From the NCBI RefSeq assembly GCF_011193355.1, contig NZ_CP049780.1, positions 1,719,582 through 1,783,581 of the forward strand: a stretch of 64,000 nt of DNA. Direction: 5' to 3'. This DNA is from Streptomyces sp. JB150 (GTDB lineage Bacteria; Actinomycetota; Actinomycetes; Streptomycetales; Streptomycetaceae). The position numbers and the translations under genes were made by a program. Each line of letters opens with the position of its first letter. Position 1 is the stretch's first letter. Positions 35,098-45,668 of this stretch are shown here, one piece after another. The notes below the pieces were generated by a model. The model was not told the origin of the DNA. It did no database searches and was given only the letters and a program-made list of their open reading frames with translations.

Positions 35098-35433
35098 CTA
35101 GATCTCGCCCCGCAGTTTGGCGAGCGCCTCGGCGAGGATGGCCTCGCCGTCCGCGTCGCTGCGCCGCTCCCGGACGTACGCGAGGTGCGTCTTGTAGGGC
35201 TCGGTGCGCGGCGGGGCCGGCGGGTTGTCCCGGTCCTGTCCGGCGGGGAAGCCGCAGCGCGGGCAGTCCCAGGTGTCGGGAACCTGCGCGTCACTGGCGA
35301 AGCTCGGCTGCGTCTCGTGCCCGTTGGAGCACCAGAAGGAGATGCGCAGACGCGGCGCGGACTCGCCGCGCTCGGCCTCGCCCATCGGCCCCGCCCCGAC
35401 CCGGCTTCCTCGGATCGCGTTGCCACTTGCCAC
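35098..35433 (-). CDS. RbpA-family RNA polymerase-binding protein
   Basis: RbpA proteins bind actinobacterial RNA polymerase and sigma factor and stabilise open promoter complexes. This 111-aa member has the zinc-binding core FWCSNGHETQPSF and WDCPRCGFPAG (residues 33-63) and the C-terminal helix with the YKTHLAYVRERRSDADGEA sigma-interaction-like region. It is shorter and more divergent than the main RbpA, so it is probably the paralogue rather than RbpA itself. The GTG start at 35433 has GGGAG 8 nt upstream. A 227-bp leader with inverted repeats precedes it. Confidence 0.82.
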   Translation of the reverse strand: MASGNAIRGSRVGAGPMGEAERGESAPRLRISFWCSNGHETQPSFASDAQVPDTWDCPRCGFPAGQDRDNPPAPPRTEPYKTHLAYVRERRSDADGEAILAEALAKLRGEI

Positions 35434-35660
35434 GGTCGTAACTCCCTGCGTGATGGTGCCGCGAAGCGCGTCGGCGTTTCGCTTCGCTGCGAGCGCCCCA
35501 GTCTACGTAAGGCCCAACGCGCGTCCAGTGATTGGAGTTACAGACCCCCCACACAGACGCACGCCCCATGATAGGCCGCGCGCGAAGGCGCGTACCGTAC
35601 ATGGGGCGTTACGTGCGACATCGTGCTGACCCGCGGGCGGCGCCGGCCGGTCGGCGAAGG
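35434..35660. repeat. leader with two inverted repeats between secG and the RbpA-family gene
   Basis: GCGAAGCG (35461-35468) pairs with CGCTTCGC (35480-35487), and ACGCCCCATG (35561-35570) pairs with CATGGGGCGT (35600-35609) around a 29-nt loop that itself can fold (GCGCGC...GCGC). They lie 28-176 nt upstream of the start, in the likely 5' leader or promoter. The second may also serve as a secG terminator. No gene is visible here. Confidence 0.6.
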
Positions 35661-35894
35661 TCAGCCGACCTTCATCAGGATGCCGAGCACGACGATGCAG
35701 GCGAACCAGAGCAGACCGACCACGACGGTGATGCGGTCGAGGTTGCGCTCGGCGACCGAGGAGCCGCCGACGGTGGACTGCATGCCGCCACCGAACATGT
35801 CGGAGAGGCCGCCGCCCTTCCCCTTGTGCATCAGCACCAGCAGCATCAGCAGCAGGCTGAAGACGATCAGGGCGATCGAGAACCCCATAACCAC
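35661..35894 (-). CDS. secG: SecG, preprotein translocase subunit
   Basis: SecG is the small subunit of the SecYEG translocon. The 77-aa protein has two membrane helices (FSIALIVFSLLLMLLVLM and ITVVVGLLWFACIVVLGIL) separated by the conserved loop KGKGGGLSDMFGG. The GTG at 35894 is taken as start; an ATG two codons later is an alternative. It lies 96 nt after tpiA on the same strand, the usual actinobacterial arrangement of glycolytic genes with secG. Confidence 0.93.
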   Translation of the reverse strand: MVMGFSIALIVFSLLLMLLVLMHKGKGGGLSDMFGGGMQSTVGGSSVAERNLDRITVVVGLLWFACIVVLGILMKVG

Positions 35895-35990
35895 GGCTGG
35901 ACCAACTTCCTCGGCTTCGGATGGACGACGGGGGCCGACAGACTACTGCCGGCCCCCGCAAGGGTACGACGGAACGCCGCTACCGCATAC

Positions 35991-36767
35991 TCACTGGTCG
36001 CGGAAGCGCACGATCTTGACGAACTCGTCGGCGTCCAGCGAGGCGCCGCCGACCAGCGCGCCGTCGATGTCGGCCTGCGCCATGATCTCGGCGACGTTGC
36101 CGGACTTGACGGAGCCGCCGTACTGGACGCGGACCTTGTCGGCCACGTCCTGCGAGTACAGCTCGGCGATCTTGCCGCGGATGGCGGCGCAGACCTCCTG
36201 GGCGTCCTCGGCGCCGCAGACCTTGCCGGTGCCGATGGCCCATACCGGCTCGTAGGCGATCACGAGGGTCTCGGCCTGATCGGCCGGGACGTCCTTCAGA
36301 CCGCCCTCGACCTGGGCCAGGGTGTGCGGGACGGCGTTGCCGGCCTCGCGGACGTCCAGCTCCTCGCCGACGCACATGATCGGGGTGAGGCCGTGCTTGA
36401 AGGCGGCCTTGACCTTGGCGTTGACGATCTCGTCGGTCTCGCCGTGGTACTGGCGGCGCTCGGAGTGGCCGACCGCCACGTAGGTGCACTTCAGCTTGGC
36501 CAGCATCGGGCCGGAGATCTCGCCGGTGTAGGCGCCGGAGTCGTGCGCCGAGATGTCCTGGGCGCCGTACTTGATCTTCAGCTTGTCGCCGTCGACCAGG
36601 GTCTGCACGGAGCGCAGGTCGGTGAAGGGCGGCAGGACGGCGACCTCGACGGCCTCGTAGTCCTTGTCCGCGAGGGCGAAGGCGAGCTTCTGGACGTGCG
36701 CGATGGCCTCGAGGTGGTTGAGGTTCATCTTCCAGTTGCCCGCCATCAGCGGCGTGCGAGTGGTCAT
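35991..36767 (-). CDS. tpiA: triosephosphate isomerase
   Basis: TpiA interconverts dihydroxyacetone phosphate and glyceraldehyde 3-phosphate. The 258-aa TIM barrel keeps the catalytic residues Lys13 (AGNWKMN), His101 (VGHSERR) and Glu173 ([11 protein letters not shown]), and the phosphate-binding YGGSVK. The ATG lies 6 nt after the pgk stop, indicating a pgk-tpiA-secG operon. Confidence 0.97.
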   Translation of the reverse strand: MTTRTPLMAGNWKMNLNHLEAIAHVQKLAFALADKDYEAVEVAVLPPFTDLRSVQTLVDGDKLKIKYGAQDISAHDSGAYTGEISGPMLAKLKCTYVAVGHSERRQYHGETDEIVNAKVKAAFKHGLTPIMCVGEELDVREAGNAVPHTLAQVEGGLKDVPADQAETLVIAYEPVWAIGTGKVCGAEDAQEVCAAIRGKIAELYSQDVADKVRVQYGGSVKSGNVAEIMAQADIDGALVGGASLDADEFVKIVRFRDQ

Positions 36768-36773
36768 GCGGGG

Positions 36774-37985
36774 TCAGTCCTCCAGTGCGGCGAGGCCGGG
36801 GAGCGTCTTGCCCTCGAGGTATTCGAGGGAGGCGCCGCCGCCGGTCGAGATGTGGCCGAATGCGTTCTCGTCGAAGCCCAGGGTGCGGACGGCCGCGGCG
36901 GAGTCGCCGCCGCCGACCACGGTGAAGCCCGGGGCGTCGACGAGGGCCTGGGCGACCGCCTTGGTGCCCTCGGCGTAGTCGGGGTGCTCGAAGACGCCCA
37001 TGGGGCCGTTCCAGAAGACGGTGGCCGCGTCGGCGAGCTTCGAGGCGTAGAGCTTGCGGGTCTCGGGGCCGATGTCCAGGCCCTCCTGGTCGGCGGGGAT
37101 GGCGTCCGCGGCGACGGTGGTGGGGTTGGCCGGGGCCTTGGTCTTCAGGTCCGGGAACTCGGACGAGACCAGCACGTCGACCGGCAGGACCAGCTCGACG
37201 CCGTTCTTCTCGGCGCGCTCCATGTACTCCTTCACGACCGGGATCTGGTCCTCCTGCAGGAGGGAGATGCCGACCTCGTGGCCCTTGGCCTTGAGGAAGG
37301 TGTAGGCCATGCCGCCGCCGATGAGGAGGCGGTCGGCCTTGCCGAGGAGCTGGTCGATGACGGCGAGCTTGTCGGAGACCTTGGCGCCGCCGAGGGCGAC
37401 GACGTACGGGCGCTGGACGTCCTCGGTGAGCTTCTTCAGGACGCCGACCTCGGTGGCGATGAGGTACCCGGCGTAGTGCGGGAGCTTCTTCGGCAGGTCG
37501 AACACCGAGGCGTGCTTGCGGTGCACGGCGCCGAACCCGTCGCCCACGTAGACGTCGGCGAGGACGGCGAGCTGGTCGGCGAAGGCGGCGCGCTCGGCGT
37601 CGTCCTTGGCCGTCTCGCCCGCGTTGAAGCGCAGGTTCTCGATGACGGCGACCTGGCCGTCGGCGAGGCCCGCGACGACGCCCTGGGCGGACTCGCCGAC
37701 GGTGTCGGTGGCGAAGGCGACGTCCGCGCCGAGGAGTTCCCCGAGCCGGGCGGCGGCCGGGGCCAGCGAGAAGGCGGGGTCCGGGGCACCCTTGGGGCGG
37801 CCGAGGTGCGAGGCGACGACCACGCGGGCGCCCGCCTCGGCGAGGGCCTTGACGGTGGGCAGCACCGCGCGGATACGGCCGTCGTCGGTGATGGTGGTGC
37901 CGTCCAGCGGCACGTTGAGGTCGGCGCGGACGAAGACCCGCTTGCCCGCGACCCCGTCGGCGAGGAGTTCGTCGATCGTCTTCAT
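36774..37985 (-). CDS. pgk: phosphoglycerate kinase
   Basis: Pgk makes ATP from 1,3-bisphosphoglycerate. The 403-aa protein has the N-terminal signature [25 protein letters not shown] near residue 60, the nucleotide-binding [12 protein letters not shown] near 192, and the C-terminal [12 protein letters not shown] near 360. The ATG at 37985 follows CAGGAG. It is the first gene of pgk-tpiA-secG; a TAGGAT box 69-74 nt upstream could be its -10. Confidence 0.97.
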   Translation of the reverse strand: MKTIDELLADGVAGKRVFVRADLNVPLDGTTITDDGRIRAVLPTVKALAEAGARVVVASHLGRPKGAPDPAFSLAPAAARLGELLGADVAFATDTVGESAQGVVAGLADGQVAVIENLRFNAGETAKDDAERAAFADQLAVLADVYVGDGFGAVHRKHASVFDLPKKLPHYAGYLIATEVGVLKKLTEDVQRPYVVALGGAKVSDKLAVIDQLLGKADRLLIGGGMAYTFLKAKGHEVGISLLQEDQIPVVKEYMERAEKNGVELVLPVDVLVSSEFPDLKTKAPANPTTVAADAIPADQEGLDIGPETRKLYASKLADAATVFWNGPMGVFEHPDYAEGTKAVAQALVDAPGFTVVGGGDSAAAVRTLGFDENAFGHISTGGGASLEYLEGKTLPGLAALED

Positions 37986-38012
37986 GTCAGGGGACTCCTG
38001 AGGAGGCTCGTT

Positions 38013-38059
38013 CTGCTCGTGACCGGATGGCTCGTGACCGATGACCAGGCCTGATCCTA
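38013..38059 (-). promoter_or_regulatory. pgk upstream region: possible -10 and duplicated 11-mer
   Basis: On the minus strand TAGGAT lies at 38059-38054, without a convincing -35. Downstream, CGGTCACGAGC occurs twice (38037-38013 interval), giving a direct repeat in the leader. A palindrome TGACGTGCGTCA (one mismatch) lies just upstream at 38088-38077. Confidence 0.35.
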
Positions 38060-38088
38060 GAGAGGGCGGCCGGCCGTGACGTGCGTCA

Positions 38089-38126
38089 GGGCCCGGGCCG
38101 CGCGTCCTCGCGCCTGGCCCGAGCCC
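38089..38126 (-). terminator. terminator downstream of gap
   Basis: Read on the minus strand, GGGCTCGGGCC and GGCCCGGGCCC pair over 11 positions (one G-U), with an inner GCGCG-AGGA-CGCGC stem. It starts 33 nt after the gap stop and separates gap from the pgk promoter. Confidence 0.7.
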
Positions 38127-38158
38127 TGTGCTCACGTCAAGGTGCCTGCTTCAGCCGG

Positions 38159-39214
<1,056 letters not shown>

Positions 39215-39372
39215 CTATTTGGGATGTCCCCGACCGCCTCCGACCCTACCTCCCCGGAGCCTCCGGAGTGACATCGAGACGGCCCATACACGGCACGCCG
39301 GCCCGTACCCGCCAGTAGGGGTACGGACCGGCTCAACTGTGGCGCGTCGCGCTCAGGTGCGCCCGCCTGTTT

Positions 39373-42327
39373 TCAGTCGTCCAGCGCGGCGAGCGCGCGG
39401 CCCAGCAGCCGGGTACGGTCGGCCGCCGCGGTGACGTGCTCCAGACCGAAGCCCAGCAGCACGGTGTCGTCCGTGGTGACCGCGCCGTACGTCTGGAACA
39501 GTTCCCCGGAAAGGCCCCAGTCCTTCACGACGGCGGGGCTTCCGGCGGGCGGGCCGGGGGTGCTCCAGGCGCCCAGCGACGTCTCGAAGCCGTCCACCGG
39601 GCCCGTCGTGCCGCCGACGACGACGGTGGCGTTGTCGGCGAGGACGCCGTGGCCGCCGGTGCCGGGGTCGGTGATGTAGCTCAGGGACAGCTCGACCGTC
39701 TTCCCGGCGTACGCCGAGAGGTCGAAGGAGACCTCCTGCCAGCCGGCCGAGGCGCCGGTGAGGCTGTGCCAGGACCCGCTGGTGCCGGTGGGCGCGCACC
39801 CGCCGTCGCCGGGTGTCAGGTACCGCTTGAGCGCGGGGTGCGCCTGGACCAGGTACCCGGCCTCGCACTCGGCGGGCACCGCCGTGGAGGTGGCGCCGCC
39901 GGCCTCCGGGAGGGTGGTCCAGTCGTCCCCGCCGGCGGTCCGGGCCTCCAGCACCGCGTGGTCGTAGCCCTGCTCGGTGTCCCACAGCAGGCGGGTGCGC
40001 AGCGTGGGCTTGTCGGCGGCGCCGACACCGGTGAGGTCCACGGTGCGGGTGAGGCGGTTCCAGGCGTAGTCGGAGTGCGTGACCGCGGCCATCGAGGAGC
40101 CCTCGTACGGGCCGTACGGGTTCACCGTGCCCGGGTACCGGCCCGCGCCCTCGCTCTCGAACTGCGGGAAGGTCCGCGGGGGCAGCGTGTCGGAGGTGAC
40201 GCCGAAGGAGCCGGCCGCGTTCAGCGGGTTGCCGGGGGCGTCGCCGAGCGGTGCCGTGAGGTCCGCGAGCGCGCCGGCGCCCTCGAAGCCGGTGGCCTTC
40301 GGCAGGCTCGTACGGCTGTACGCGCCCAGGTAGTACTGGCTGAAGTCGTTCGACAGGGTGCCGCCGCCGAGGTCGACGGAGCCGCCGGCCGTCTCGCCCG
40401 CCTCGATCAGCTTGCCGCCCTCGTTGAGGTAGGCGCGCAGCTCCAGCTGGGTGGCGTTACCGGGGCGCACGGCGCCCGTGTAGTGGACGACCTTCCCGAA
40501 GTGGCCGAGGACGCCGAGCGCGTCGGGCGCGCCCCGCTGCGCCACGTCCCAGACGACGGCCTTCTCGCCGTTGGCCCTCAGCGCGTCGACGTAGGCCCGG
40601 GCGTGGGTGGCGGGCTGTCCCTCCTCGGCGACGACGAGGACGTCCGCGCGGGGGCGTTCTGCGACGGTGTAGGTGAAGTGCTCGCTCTCGGTGGGCCTGC
40701 CGGAGCGGGTCTCGCCGGTGAACCAGACCTCGACCTTGTCGCCGGGCGCGCCGTCGGCGACCTTCGCGCGGTACTCGTCGAAGTACAGGTTGTCCTCGCC
40801 GCCGTAGGTCTCGCCGCCCTTCCAGGGGCGCAGGGCCATGTCGTGGACGCGGCCGCCGTTGACGCGGTACCTCAGCTCCTTGTCCCGCACCGATTTGCGG
40901 ACGACGACGGAGACCTCCTGGTCGGCGCCGCGCGAGTAGGAGGTGGTGAACGCGGCCGGGGTGAAGTCGGGGGCGGTCATGCCGACCGCGGACTTCGGCC
41001 GGTCGGGGCGGGCCGCGGACTCGGCGACGGAGAGCGCGAACGGGACGTTCTTCTCGAACTCCTGCCGGATCAGCTTCTCGTCGTCCGGGAAGGTGAAGAT
41101 CGACGCGCAGTCCTCGGGCTTCCAGGCGTCGGCCGGGTCCACGTTCGACGCCGACTGGCAGGTCGACATCTCGGGGGTGAACATCGCCGTGCCGTTGACG
41201 TTGGCCGCGTGGCCGTCCGCCTCGCCGTTGGTGGTGTACAGCTCGGAGGAGACCTGCGGGTGGTAGCCGGGGATCGCCGGCTTCTCGGGGGTGCCGGCGA
41301 GCGCCTTGTAGAGGACGTCGTCGGGGGTGCCGGTGGCGACCTGCCAGCCGACGCCGTAGAGGATCAGCTCGGCGGCGGAGTGGTAGTTGATGCCGTACTC
41401 GAAGCCGATGCGCTTCTGGAGGGCGTCGAGGGCCTTGGTCTCGGGCTCTGAGTTCGGGCCGGGGCCGCGGTAGGTCTGGCTGGTGGGGTGGGGGGAGGAA
41501 CCCTCGTCGTCGTAGCCCCACTTGTAGGCGAAGTTGCGGTTGAGGTCGACGCCGTCGCCGATGGTGATGGCGCCGTCGCCGTTGTTGTCGCGCAGGTTCT
41601 TGCGCCACTGGCGGTCGCCGCCGGCGGCGTGGGTGAAGTCGTAGCCGTCGGGGTTGGCGGAGATGACGAACCACAGTTCGGTGGTGTCGACGATCCTCTT
41701 GACGCGTTTGTCGGTGCGGTAGTTGTCCAGGTAGTGGTGCATCAGCCGGCGGGTCATCTCCGGCGTGATCCACTCGCGGGCGTGCTGGTTGGACAGGTAC
41801 AGCACGGAGGGCCTGGCGCCGTCCTTGGTCTTCTTCGCGTTCCTGGTGAGCTTCAGGGCGAGGATGTCCTGCCCCTTGCGCGTCGTGCCGATGGAGACCA
41901 CCTTGGTCAGGCCGGGGTGGTCCCGGCCGGCCTTCAGGATCTCCTCCTTCAGGCCGCCCGGTCCGCTGTACGGGCGGTAGACGCCGTCCCCGGCGGCGTC
42001 CACGCGGGCGCGCGCCCCGGCGGAGAGCGTGTGCTCGCGCAGGTCGACGCCCTTCTTCTCCAGCTGCGCGGCCTGCTTGTCGGTGAGGTAGACCTCGACG
42101 GAGGCGGTGCCCCGGTCGGGGGCCTGCTCGCCGAGTTCGTGGGCGTCCTGCCCGGCCGCGAGGAGCAGCGGGATCTGCTGCCGGGTGACCTCGGCACGGA
42201 AGACCTTGACTTCCTCGGCGTCTGGCTGCGAGGAAGTGCCGTGCTGTGCCTGGGCGATGGGTGCGATGCTCGCTCCGCCGATCAGGAGCGTGCCGATGGC
42301 GAGGATCGATCTCGCTCTGCGTCTCAT
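39373..42327 (-). CDS. secreted M14 zinc carboxypeptidase
   Basis: A 984-aa exported metallocarboxypeptidase. A Sec signal peptide (ILAIGTLLIGGASIAPIAQA, cleavage near residue 27) is followed by a propeptide-like region. The catalytic domain spans about 115-430, with Zn ligands in NQHAREWITPE (H-x-x-E) and INYHSAAE, and the catalytic glutamate in FTPEMS. DGVDLNRNFAYKWG gives the substrate-binding Asn-Arg. The C-terminal 550 residues hold an immune-inhibitor-A-like jelly-roll with SYITDPGTGGHGVLADN. The ATG at 42327 with GGGGGG upstream is the start. It stands alone; the role is nutrient or cell-wall protein degradation. Confidence 0.92.
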   Translation of the reverse strand: MRRRARSILAIGTLLIGGASIAPIAQAQHGTSSQPDAEEVKVFRAEVTRQQIPLLLAAGQDAHELGEQAPDRGTASVEVYLTDKQAAQLEKKGVDLREHTLSAGARARVDAAGDGVYRPYSGPGGLKEEILKAGRDHPGLTKVVSIGTTRKGQDILALKLTRNAKKTKDGARPSVLYLSNQHAREWITPEMTRRLMHHYLDNYRTDKRVKRIVDTTELWFVISANPDGYDFTHAAGGDRQWRKNLRDNNGDGAITIGDGVDLNRNFAYKWGYDDEGSSPHPTSQTYRGPGPNSEPETKALDALQKRIGFEYGINYHSAAELILYGVGWQVATGTPDDVLYKALAGTPEKPAIPGYHPQVSSELYTTNGEADGHAANVNGTAMFTPEMSTCQSASNVDPADAWKPEDCASIFTFPDDEKLIRQEFEKNVPFALSVAESAARPDRPKSAVGMTAPDFTPAAFTTSYSRGADQEVSVVVRKSVRDKELRYRVNGGRVHDMALRPWKGGETYGGEDNLYFDEYRAKVADGAPGDKVEVWFTGETRSGRPTESEHFTYTVAERPRADVLVVAEEGQPATHARAYVDALRANGEKAVVWDVAQRGAPDALGVLGHFGKVVHYTGAVRPGNATQLELRAYLNEGGKLIEAGETAGGSVDLGGGTLSNDFSQYYLGAYSRTSLPKATGFEGAGALADLTAPLGDAPGNPLNAAGSFGVTSDTLPPRTFPQFESEGAGRYPGTVNPYGPYEGSSMAAVTHSDYAWNRLTRTVDLTGVGAADKPTLRTRLLWDTEQGYDHAVLEARTAGGDDWTTLPEAGGATSTAVPAECEAGYLVQAHPALKRYLTPGDGGCAPTGTSGSWHSLTGASAGWQEVSFDLSAYAGKTVELSLSYITDPGTGGHGVLADNATVVVGGTTGPVDGFETSLGAWSTPGPPAGSPAVVKDWGLSGELFQTYGAVTTDDTVLLGFGLEHVTAAADRTRLLGRALAALDD

Positions 42328-42430
42328 GAACCCCCCTGCTGGTGGTTCGTCACGGCGACGAATAGGTGCCAGGCTCATGACAGATCATGATCGAGTCAAG
42401 GGTGCCTCCGGCAGGGGACGCGGACGCGAA

Positions 42431-42472
42431 CACGCCGGTGCCGACGCCCGTTCGGGCGTCGGCACCGGCGTG
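42431..42472. terminator. 20-bp perfect hairpin downstream of whiA
   Basis: Arms 42431-42450 and 42453-42472 are exact reverse complements (CACGCCGGTGCC... and its partner) with a 2-nt centre. It begins 21 nt past the whiA stop and ends the uvrC-rapZ-yvcK-whiA transcript. The carboxypeptidase start lies on its other side, so it also insulates that gene. Confidence 0.88.
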
Positions 42473-42493
42473 CGTACCGAGGTTGACGACGTG

Positions 42494-43483
42494 TCAGCCC
42501 GCGAGGTTGTCGGCCAGCTCCTCGGTGAGGTTGGCCTCCGTGCCCGGGATGCCCAGGTCGGCGGCGCGCTTGTCGGCCATCGCCAGCAGCCGGCGGATAC
42601 GGCCCGCCACGGCGTCCTTGGTGAGCGGCGGGTCGGCGAGCGCGCCCAGCTCCTCCAGGGAGGCCTGCTTGTGCTCCATGCGCAGCCGGCCGGCGGCCGC
42701 CAGGTGCTCGGGGACGTCGTCGCCCAGGATCTCCAGCGCGCGCTGCACGCGGGCACCGGCGGCGACGGCCGCGCGCGCGGAGCGGCGCAGGTTGGCGTCG
42801 TCGAAGTTGGCCAGGCGGTTGGCGGTGGCCCGCACCTCCCGGCGCATCCGGCGCTCCTCCCAGGCCAGTACCGACTCATGGGCGCCGAGCCGGGTGAGCA
42901 GGGCGCCGATCGCGTCGCCGTCGCGGACCACCACGCGGTCCACGCCACGCACCTCGCGGGCCTTGGCCGCGATGGACAGCCGGCGCGCGGCGCCGACGAG
43001 CGCGAGCGCCGCCTCGGGGCCCGGGCAGGTCACCTCCAGGGAGGAGGAGCGGCCGGGCTCGGTGAGCGAGCCGTGCGCCAGGAAGGCGCCCCGCCAGGCC
43101 GCCTCCGCGTCGCAGGTGGCCCCCGAGACCACCTGCGGGGGAAGCCCGCGGATCGGGCGGCCCCGGCCGTCCACCAGCCCGGTCTGCCGGGCCAGCTGGT
43201 CACCGCCCGCGACCACCCGCACCACGTACCGCGAGCCGCGCCGCAGCCCGCCGGGGGCCATCACGATCAGCTCCGAGCCGTGCCCGAAGATCTCCAGGAT
43301 GTCCCGCTTGAGCCGGCGGGCCGCCATCGCGGTGTCCAGCTCCGCCTCGATCACGATGCGCCCGCTCACCAGATGGAGGCCGCCGGCGAACCGCAGAACG
43401 GCGGAGACCTCCGCCTTCCTGCAGCAGGTCCGGGTGACGGGGAGCCGGGAGATCTCGTCCTTCACCGCTGCCGTCATCGCCAT
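42494..43483 (-). CDS. whiA: WhiA, sporulation transcriptional regulator
   Basis: WhiA is a DNA-binding regulator that acts with WhiB to start sporulation septation in Streptomyces. The 329-aa protein begins [20 protein letters not shown], has two LAGLIDADG-like halves (residues 20-215) and a C-terminal sigma70-region-4-like HTH at about 240-310 ([22 protein letters not shown] in part). It overlaps the yvcK stop by 10 nt. An additional promoter inside the upstream genes is likely from what is known of whiA, but none was identified in the sequence. Confidence 0.97.
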   Translation of the reverse strand: MAMTAAVKDEISRLPVTRTCCRKAEVSAVLRFAGGLHLVSGRIVIEAELDTAMAARRLKRDILEIFGHGSELIVMAPGGLRRGSRYVVRVVAGGDQLARQTGLVDGRGRPIRGLPPQVVSGATCDAEAAWRGAFLAHGSLTEPGRSSSLEVTCPGPEAALALVGAARRLSIAAKAREVRGVDRVVVRDGDAIGALLTRLGAHESVLAWEERRMRREVRATANRLANFDDANLRRSARAAVAAGARVQRALEILGDDVPEHLAAAGRLRMEHKQASLEELGALADPPLTKDAVAGRIRRLLAMADKRAADLGIPGTEANLTEELADNLAG

Positions 43484-44541
43484 GGGCCGATCCTTCCATG
43501 CATCCGAAAAATACGGTCGTACGCGGCGGCCAGCAGCTCGGGATCGTGCCGCGGAGTTCCGTCCCTCCGGGCCACCGGCGCCAGCTCGACCGCGGCCCCG
43601 AAACGCTTGGCGGCGTCGGTCAGCGAGTCGCGGTCGGGCACGGCGGCCTCGTCGGCCAGCACCACGTCCAGGGCGAGTTTAGGGGCGTGTCGTCCCAAAA
43701 CCTCCAAATGACGCTGCGGGGAGAAGCCGTCGGTTTCCCCGGGCTGCGGAGCCAGGTTCAGGGAGAGCACCCGGCGCGCCTTGGTCTCGGTGAGGGCGTC
43801 CAGCAGCTCGGGCACGAGCAGATGAGGGATGACCGAGGAGAACCAGGAGCCGGGGCCGAGCACCACCCAGTCCGCGTCCCGCACGGCCTCGACGGCCTCC
43901 GGGACGGCGGGCGGGTCGTGCGGGACGAGGTGCACGGACTGCACCTCGCCGGGGGTGAGGGCGACCGTGGCCTGGCCGCGGACGGTGTCGACGTCCTCGG
44001 GCCGGTCCGGGTCGTGGCCCTTGACCAGGGCCTGCAGCTCCAGCGGCACGGCGGACATGGGCAGCACCCGGCCCTGCGCGCCGAGCAGCCTGCCGACCAG
44101 GTCGAGTGCCTGGACGTGGTCGCCGAGCTGTTCCCACAGGGCGACGATGAGCAGGTTGCCGACCGCGTGGCCGTGCATCTCGCCGCCGGACTGGAAGCGG
44201 TGCTGGATGACCCGGGCCCAGGTCTGGCCCCAGTCGTCGTCGCCGCACAGGGCGGCCAGCGCCTTGCGCAGGTCGCCGGGCGGCAGCACGCCCAGCTCGT
44301 CGCGCAGCCGTCCACTGGAGCCGCCGTCGTCGGCGACGGTGACCACGGCGGTGAGGTCGCCGGTGATCCGGCGCAGCGCGGCGAGCGAGGCGGACAGGCC
44401 CATGCCGCCGCCGAGGGCGACCACCTTGGGCTGGGCGGCCCGCCGGCGCGCCCGGCCGCCGCGGGGCTCGGCGGACCGGCCGCCGCGCCCCTCGGGGAGC
44501 GCCCGGCGCAGCCTGCTCAGCCGCGGAGTACGTCCGGTCAT
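43474..44541 (-). CDS. yvcK: YvcK/GlmR-type UDP-sugar-binding protein
   Basis: Members of this family bind UDP-GlcNAc and link central carbon metabolism with cell-wall precursor synthesis. The 355-aa protein has [18 protein letters not shown] near residue 41, [18 protein letters not shown] near 67 and [17 protein letters not shown] near 230. About 37 Arg-rich residues precede the core. The ATG at 44541 overlaps the rapZ stop (ATGA). The whiA-yvcK-rapZ set is widely conserved in Gram-positive bacteria. Confidence 0.93.
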   Translation of the reverse strand: MTGRTPRLSRLRRALPEGRGGRSAEPRGGRARRRAAQPKVVALGGGMGLSASLAALRRITGDLTAVVTVADDGGSSGRLRDELGVLPPGDLRKALAALCGDDDWGQTWARVIQHRFQSGGEMHGHAVGNLLIVALWEQLGDHVQALDLVGRLLGAQGRVLPMSAVPLELQALVKGHDPDRPEDVDTVRGQATVALTPGEVQSVHLVPHDPPAVPEAVEAVRDADWVVLGPGSWFSSVIPHLLVPELLDALTETKARRVLSLNLAPQPGETDGFSPQRHLEVLGRHAPKLALDVVLADEAAVPDRDSLTDAAKRFGAAVELAPVARRDGTPRHDPELLAAAYDRIFRMHGRIGPWR

Positions 44542-45668
44542 TCGCGTCCCATGTCCCGGTGCACGACCACCGTCTCCACGCCCTCGGCCGCGAGCCGCGC
44601 GGCCAGTCTCTCCGACATGGCCACCGAGCGGTGCTTGCCGCCGGTACAGCCGACCGCGATGGTCACATAGCGCTTGCCCTCGCGGCGGTAGCCGGCCGCG
44701 ATCAGCTGGAGCAGTTCCGCGTACCGGTCCAGGAACTCCTTGGCGCCGGGCTGGTTGAAGACGTAGCCCGACACCTCCTCGTTCAGGCCGGTGAACGGGC
44801 GCAGCTCCGGGACCCAGTGCGGGTTGGGCAGGAAGCGGCAGTCGACGACGAGGTCGGCGTCCACGGGCAGGCCGTACTTGTACCCGAAGGACATCACGGT
44901 GGCCCGCAGCTCGGGCTCCTCCTCGCCGGCGAACTGGGCGTCCATCTTGGCGCGCAGCTCGTGCACGTTGAGGCTGGAGGTGTCGATCACCAGGTCGGCG
45001 TCGCCGCGCAGCTCGCGCAGCAGCTCGCGCTCGGCGGCGATGCCGTCGACGATCCGGCCGTCGCCCTGGAGCGGGTGCGGGCGGCGCACCGACTCGAAGC
45101 GGCGCACCAGCGCCTCGTCGGAGGACTCCAGGAAGACGATCCGCCGGGTGACGCCGCGCGTGTCGAGGTCGGCCAGGGATTCGCGCAGATTGTCGAAGAA
45201 GCGCCGGCCGCGCACGTCGACGACGACCGCGATCCGCGCCACGTTCCCCTGCGAGCGGGCGCCCAGCTCCACCATGGTGGGGATCAGGGCGGGCGGCAGG
45301 TTGTCGACGACGAACCAGCCGAGGTCCTCCAGGCACTTCGCGGCCGTTGAGCGCCCGGCGCCGGACATGCCGGAGATGATCACCAGCTCGGGGATGGCCG
45401 CCTCGGGGACGCCGGTGGTCTCCGTGCCGTTGGTCATCTGGGGTCCGTTGCCGTGGCTCGCGGTGCCGTGGGCCGCGGTGTTCTGCGCTCCGGTGCCCTG
45501 GACTCCGGTGCCCTGCACTCCGTTGCTCTGGATTCCGTTGCTCTGGGATTGCGGGTGGGGCCGGTCCGCGCCGGCCGTCCCGGGGGTTTCCTGCGCGGGG
45601 GCCTGGGCGTCCGGCTCGCCGGTCGCGCGTTCGGGCCCCGCTGTGGGGTGTGTCTCGTGCTCGGTCAT
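44538..45668 (-). CDS. rapZ: RapZ, nucleotide-binding protein with repeat-rich N-terminal extension
   Basis: RapZ is a P-loop protein that in E. coli controls GlmS via small RNAs; its role in actinobacteria is less defined. The core starts near residue 92: Walker [11 protein letters not shown] at 99-108, then VVDNLPPAL, and the C-terminal [13 protein letters not shown] signature near 345. The first 90 residues are a low-complexity extension; residues 42-80 are pentapeptides such as [20 protein letters not shown], encoded by 15-bp repeats. Orthologues begin close to the core, so the extension is unusual. It overlaps uvrC and yvcK by ATGA junctions. Confidence 0.93.
   Translation of the reverse strand: MTEHETHPTAGPERATGEPDAQAPAQETPGTAGADRPHPQSQSNGIQSNGVQGTGVQGTGAQNTAAHGTASHGNGPQMTNGTETTGVPEAAIPELVIISGMSGAGRSTAAKCLEDLGWFVVDNLPPALIPTMVELGARSQGNVARIAVVVDVRGRRFFDNLRESLADLDTRGVTRRIVFLESSDEALVRRFESVRRPHPLQGDGRIVDGIAAERELLRELRGDADLVIDTSSLNVHELRAKMDAQFAGEEEPELRATVMSFGYKYGLPVDADLVVDCRFLPNPHWVPELRPFTGLNEEVSGYVFNQPGAKEFLDRYAELLQLIAAGYRREGKRYVTIAVGCTGGKHRSVAMSERLAARLAAEGVETVVVHRDMGRE
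45427..45550 (-). repeat. 15-bp repeats encoding the RapZ N-terminal pentapeptides
   Basis: Around eight degenerate 15-bp units of the form AGGGCACCGGAGTCC (minus strand) occur in a row in frame with rapZ. The units near 45500-45540 are most alike. Confidence 0.75.

Noticed and set aside
35561..35609. Riboswitch upstream of the RbpA-family gene
   Set aside because: Only a two-stem hairpin can be seen; it matches no riboswitch consensus that I know.
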